This document shows, one piece after another, positions 62,238 through 64,000 of a DNA stretch of 64,000 nucleotides. The DNA is from Komagataeibacter melomenusus (GTDB lineage Bacteria; Pseudomonadota; Alphaproteobacteria; Acetobacterales; Acetobacteraceae). The notes beneath the pieces are model-generated. The model worked only from the letters and a program-made list of their open reading frames with translations, made no database searches and was not told where the DNA came from. The position numbers and the translations under genes were made by a program. The stretch is from NCBI RefSeq assembly GCF_013155395.1, contig NZ_JABJWC010000010.1:23722-87721 (forward strand), given 5' to 3'. Position 1 is the stretch's first letter. Every line of letters begins with the position of its first letter.

Positions 62238-62491
62238 GGCAGGTTTCTCCAGATATCGTGATTGCGCCGCTCCCGCCCACGCGCACATGAAGGGAATGTC
62301 ACTAGGCGACGGGATGGAACGGCGGGATTATCGCGCCGACGCCCGATGGTCAATGCCAACTTGACAGGCCGGAGAGCCGGGCCGTAATCGAAGCTGCACC
62401 CCATATGCCGCTTTCGCGTCATGTCCGCATACGTCAAGCATGCCCGCCCGGCCATGCGGGGCACCAGATACAGGCAGGAGGCCCACGTTCG

Positions 62492-63973
<1,482 letters not shown>

Positions 63974-63980
63974 CCGCCGC

Positions 63981-64000
63981 ATGAGCAATGACACCCCACC
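63981..64000 (+). CDS. Start of a downstream gene, cut by the window end
   Basis: ATG at 63981 opens MSNDTP and runs off the window, 7 bases after the zwf stop. 6-phosphogluconolactonase (pgl) often follows zwf, but nothing in these 20 bases can confirm it. Confidence 0.35.

Overview
The window looks like chromosome of an acetic acid bacterium (Acetobacteraceae, most like Komagataeibacter or Gluconacetobacter). That reading rests on the high G+C, the short-loop cyanide-insensitive bd oxidase (cydAB), a MucR/Ros regulator, GapR, and core genes of alphaproteobacterial type (guaA, trxB, ihfB, rplU-rpmA-obgE-proB, zwf). The genus is inferred from protein character only.

Layout. 1-3.3 kb: chromosome with cydAB and the tail of a WYL-domain regulator. 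3.3-4.5 kb: an IS3-family element with a damaged transposase; its inverted repeat supplies the last codons and stop of a parA gene on the other side. 4.5-39.8 kb: a foreign block that I read as the remnant of an integrative and conjugative element (ICE) of the family known from rhizobial symbiosis islands. It keeps the alpA-repA-parA replication/partition cassette, a QseC/QseM-like pair, an FseA-like activator that must be read through a +1 ribosomal frameshift, the DUF736/DUF2493/Toprim/DUF932/ParB backbone, a tyrosine integrase and an AlpA-type excision factor. It ends at the 3' end of guaA, a known ICE attachment gene. No relaxase, coupling protein, TraF or type IV secretion genes are visible. 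They would normally follow parA, exactly where the IS sits, so the conjugation half was probably lost through the IS.

Cargo of the element: (1) an aldehyde module at 6.8-11.7 kb (two aldehyde dehydrogenases, a YqhD-type aldehyde reductase and a NemR-like TetR repressor with visible operators); (2) an MscS channel; (3) two glycine-rich lipoproteins and a membrane protein; (4) vapBC and ccdAB toxin-antitoxin pairs; (5) a type I restriction-modification operon (26.9-34.5 kb) with an upstream HigA-like regulator and an unrecognised gene between hsdS and hsdR; (6) a nitrilase with a divergent LysR regulator.

39.8-64 kb: ordinary chromosome. guaA; a Nudix/receiver pair; a TetR gene with no normal start codon; a GT39 glycosyltransferase; Lrp/trxB; LysR; ihfB; sppA; mucR; an ArsR/TauE pair; a UdgX-type uracil-DNA glycosylase; a FUSC transporter; guanine deaminase; a DUF429 protein; tRNA-Ser(CGA); the rplU-rpmA-obgE-proB cluster; gapR; and zwf. 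No CRISPR array or rRNA gene was seen.
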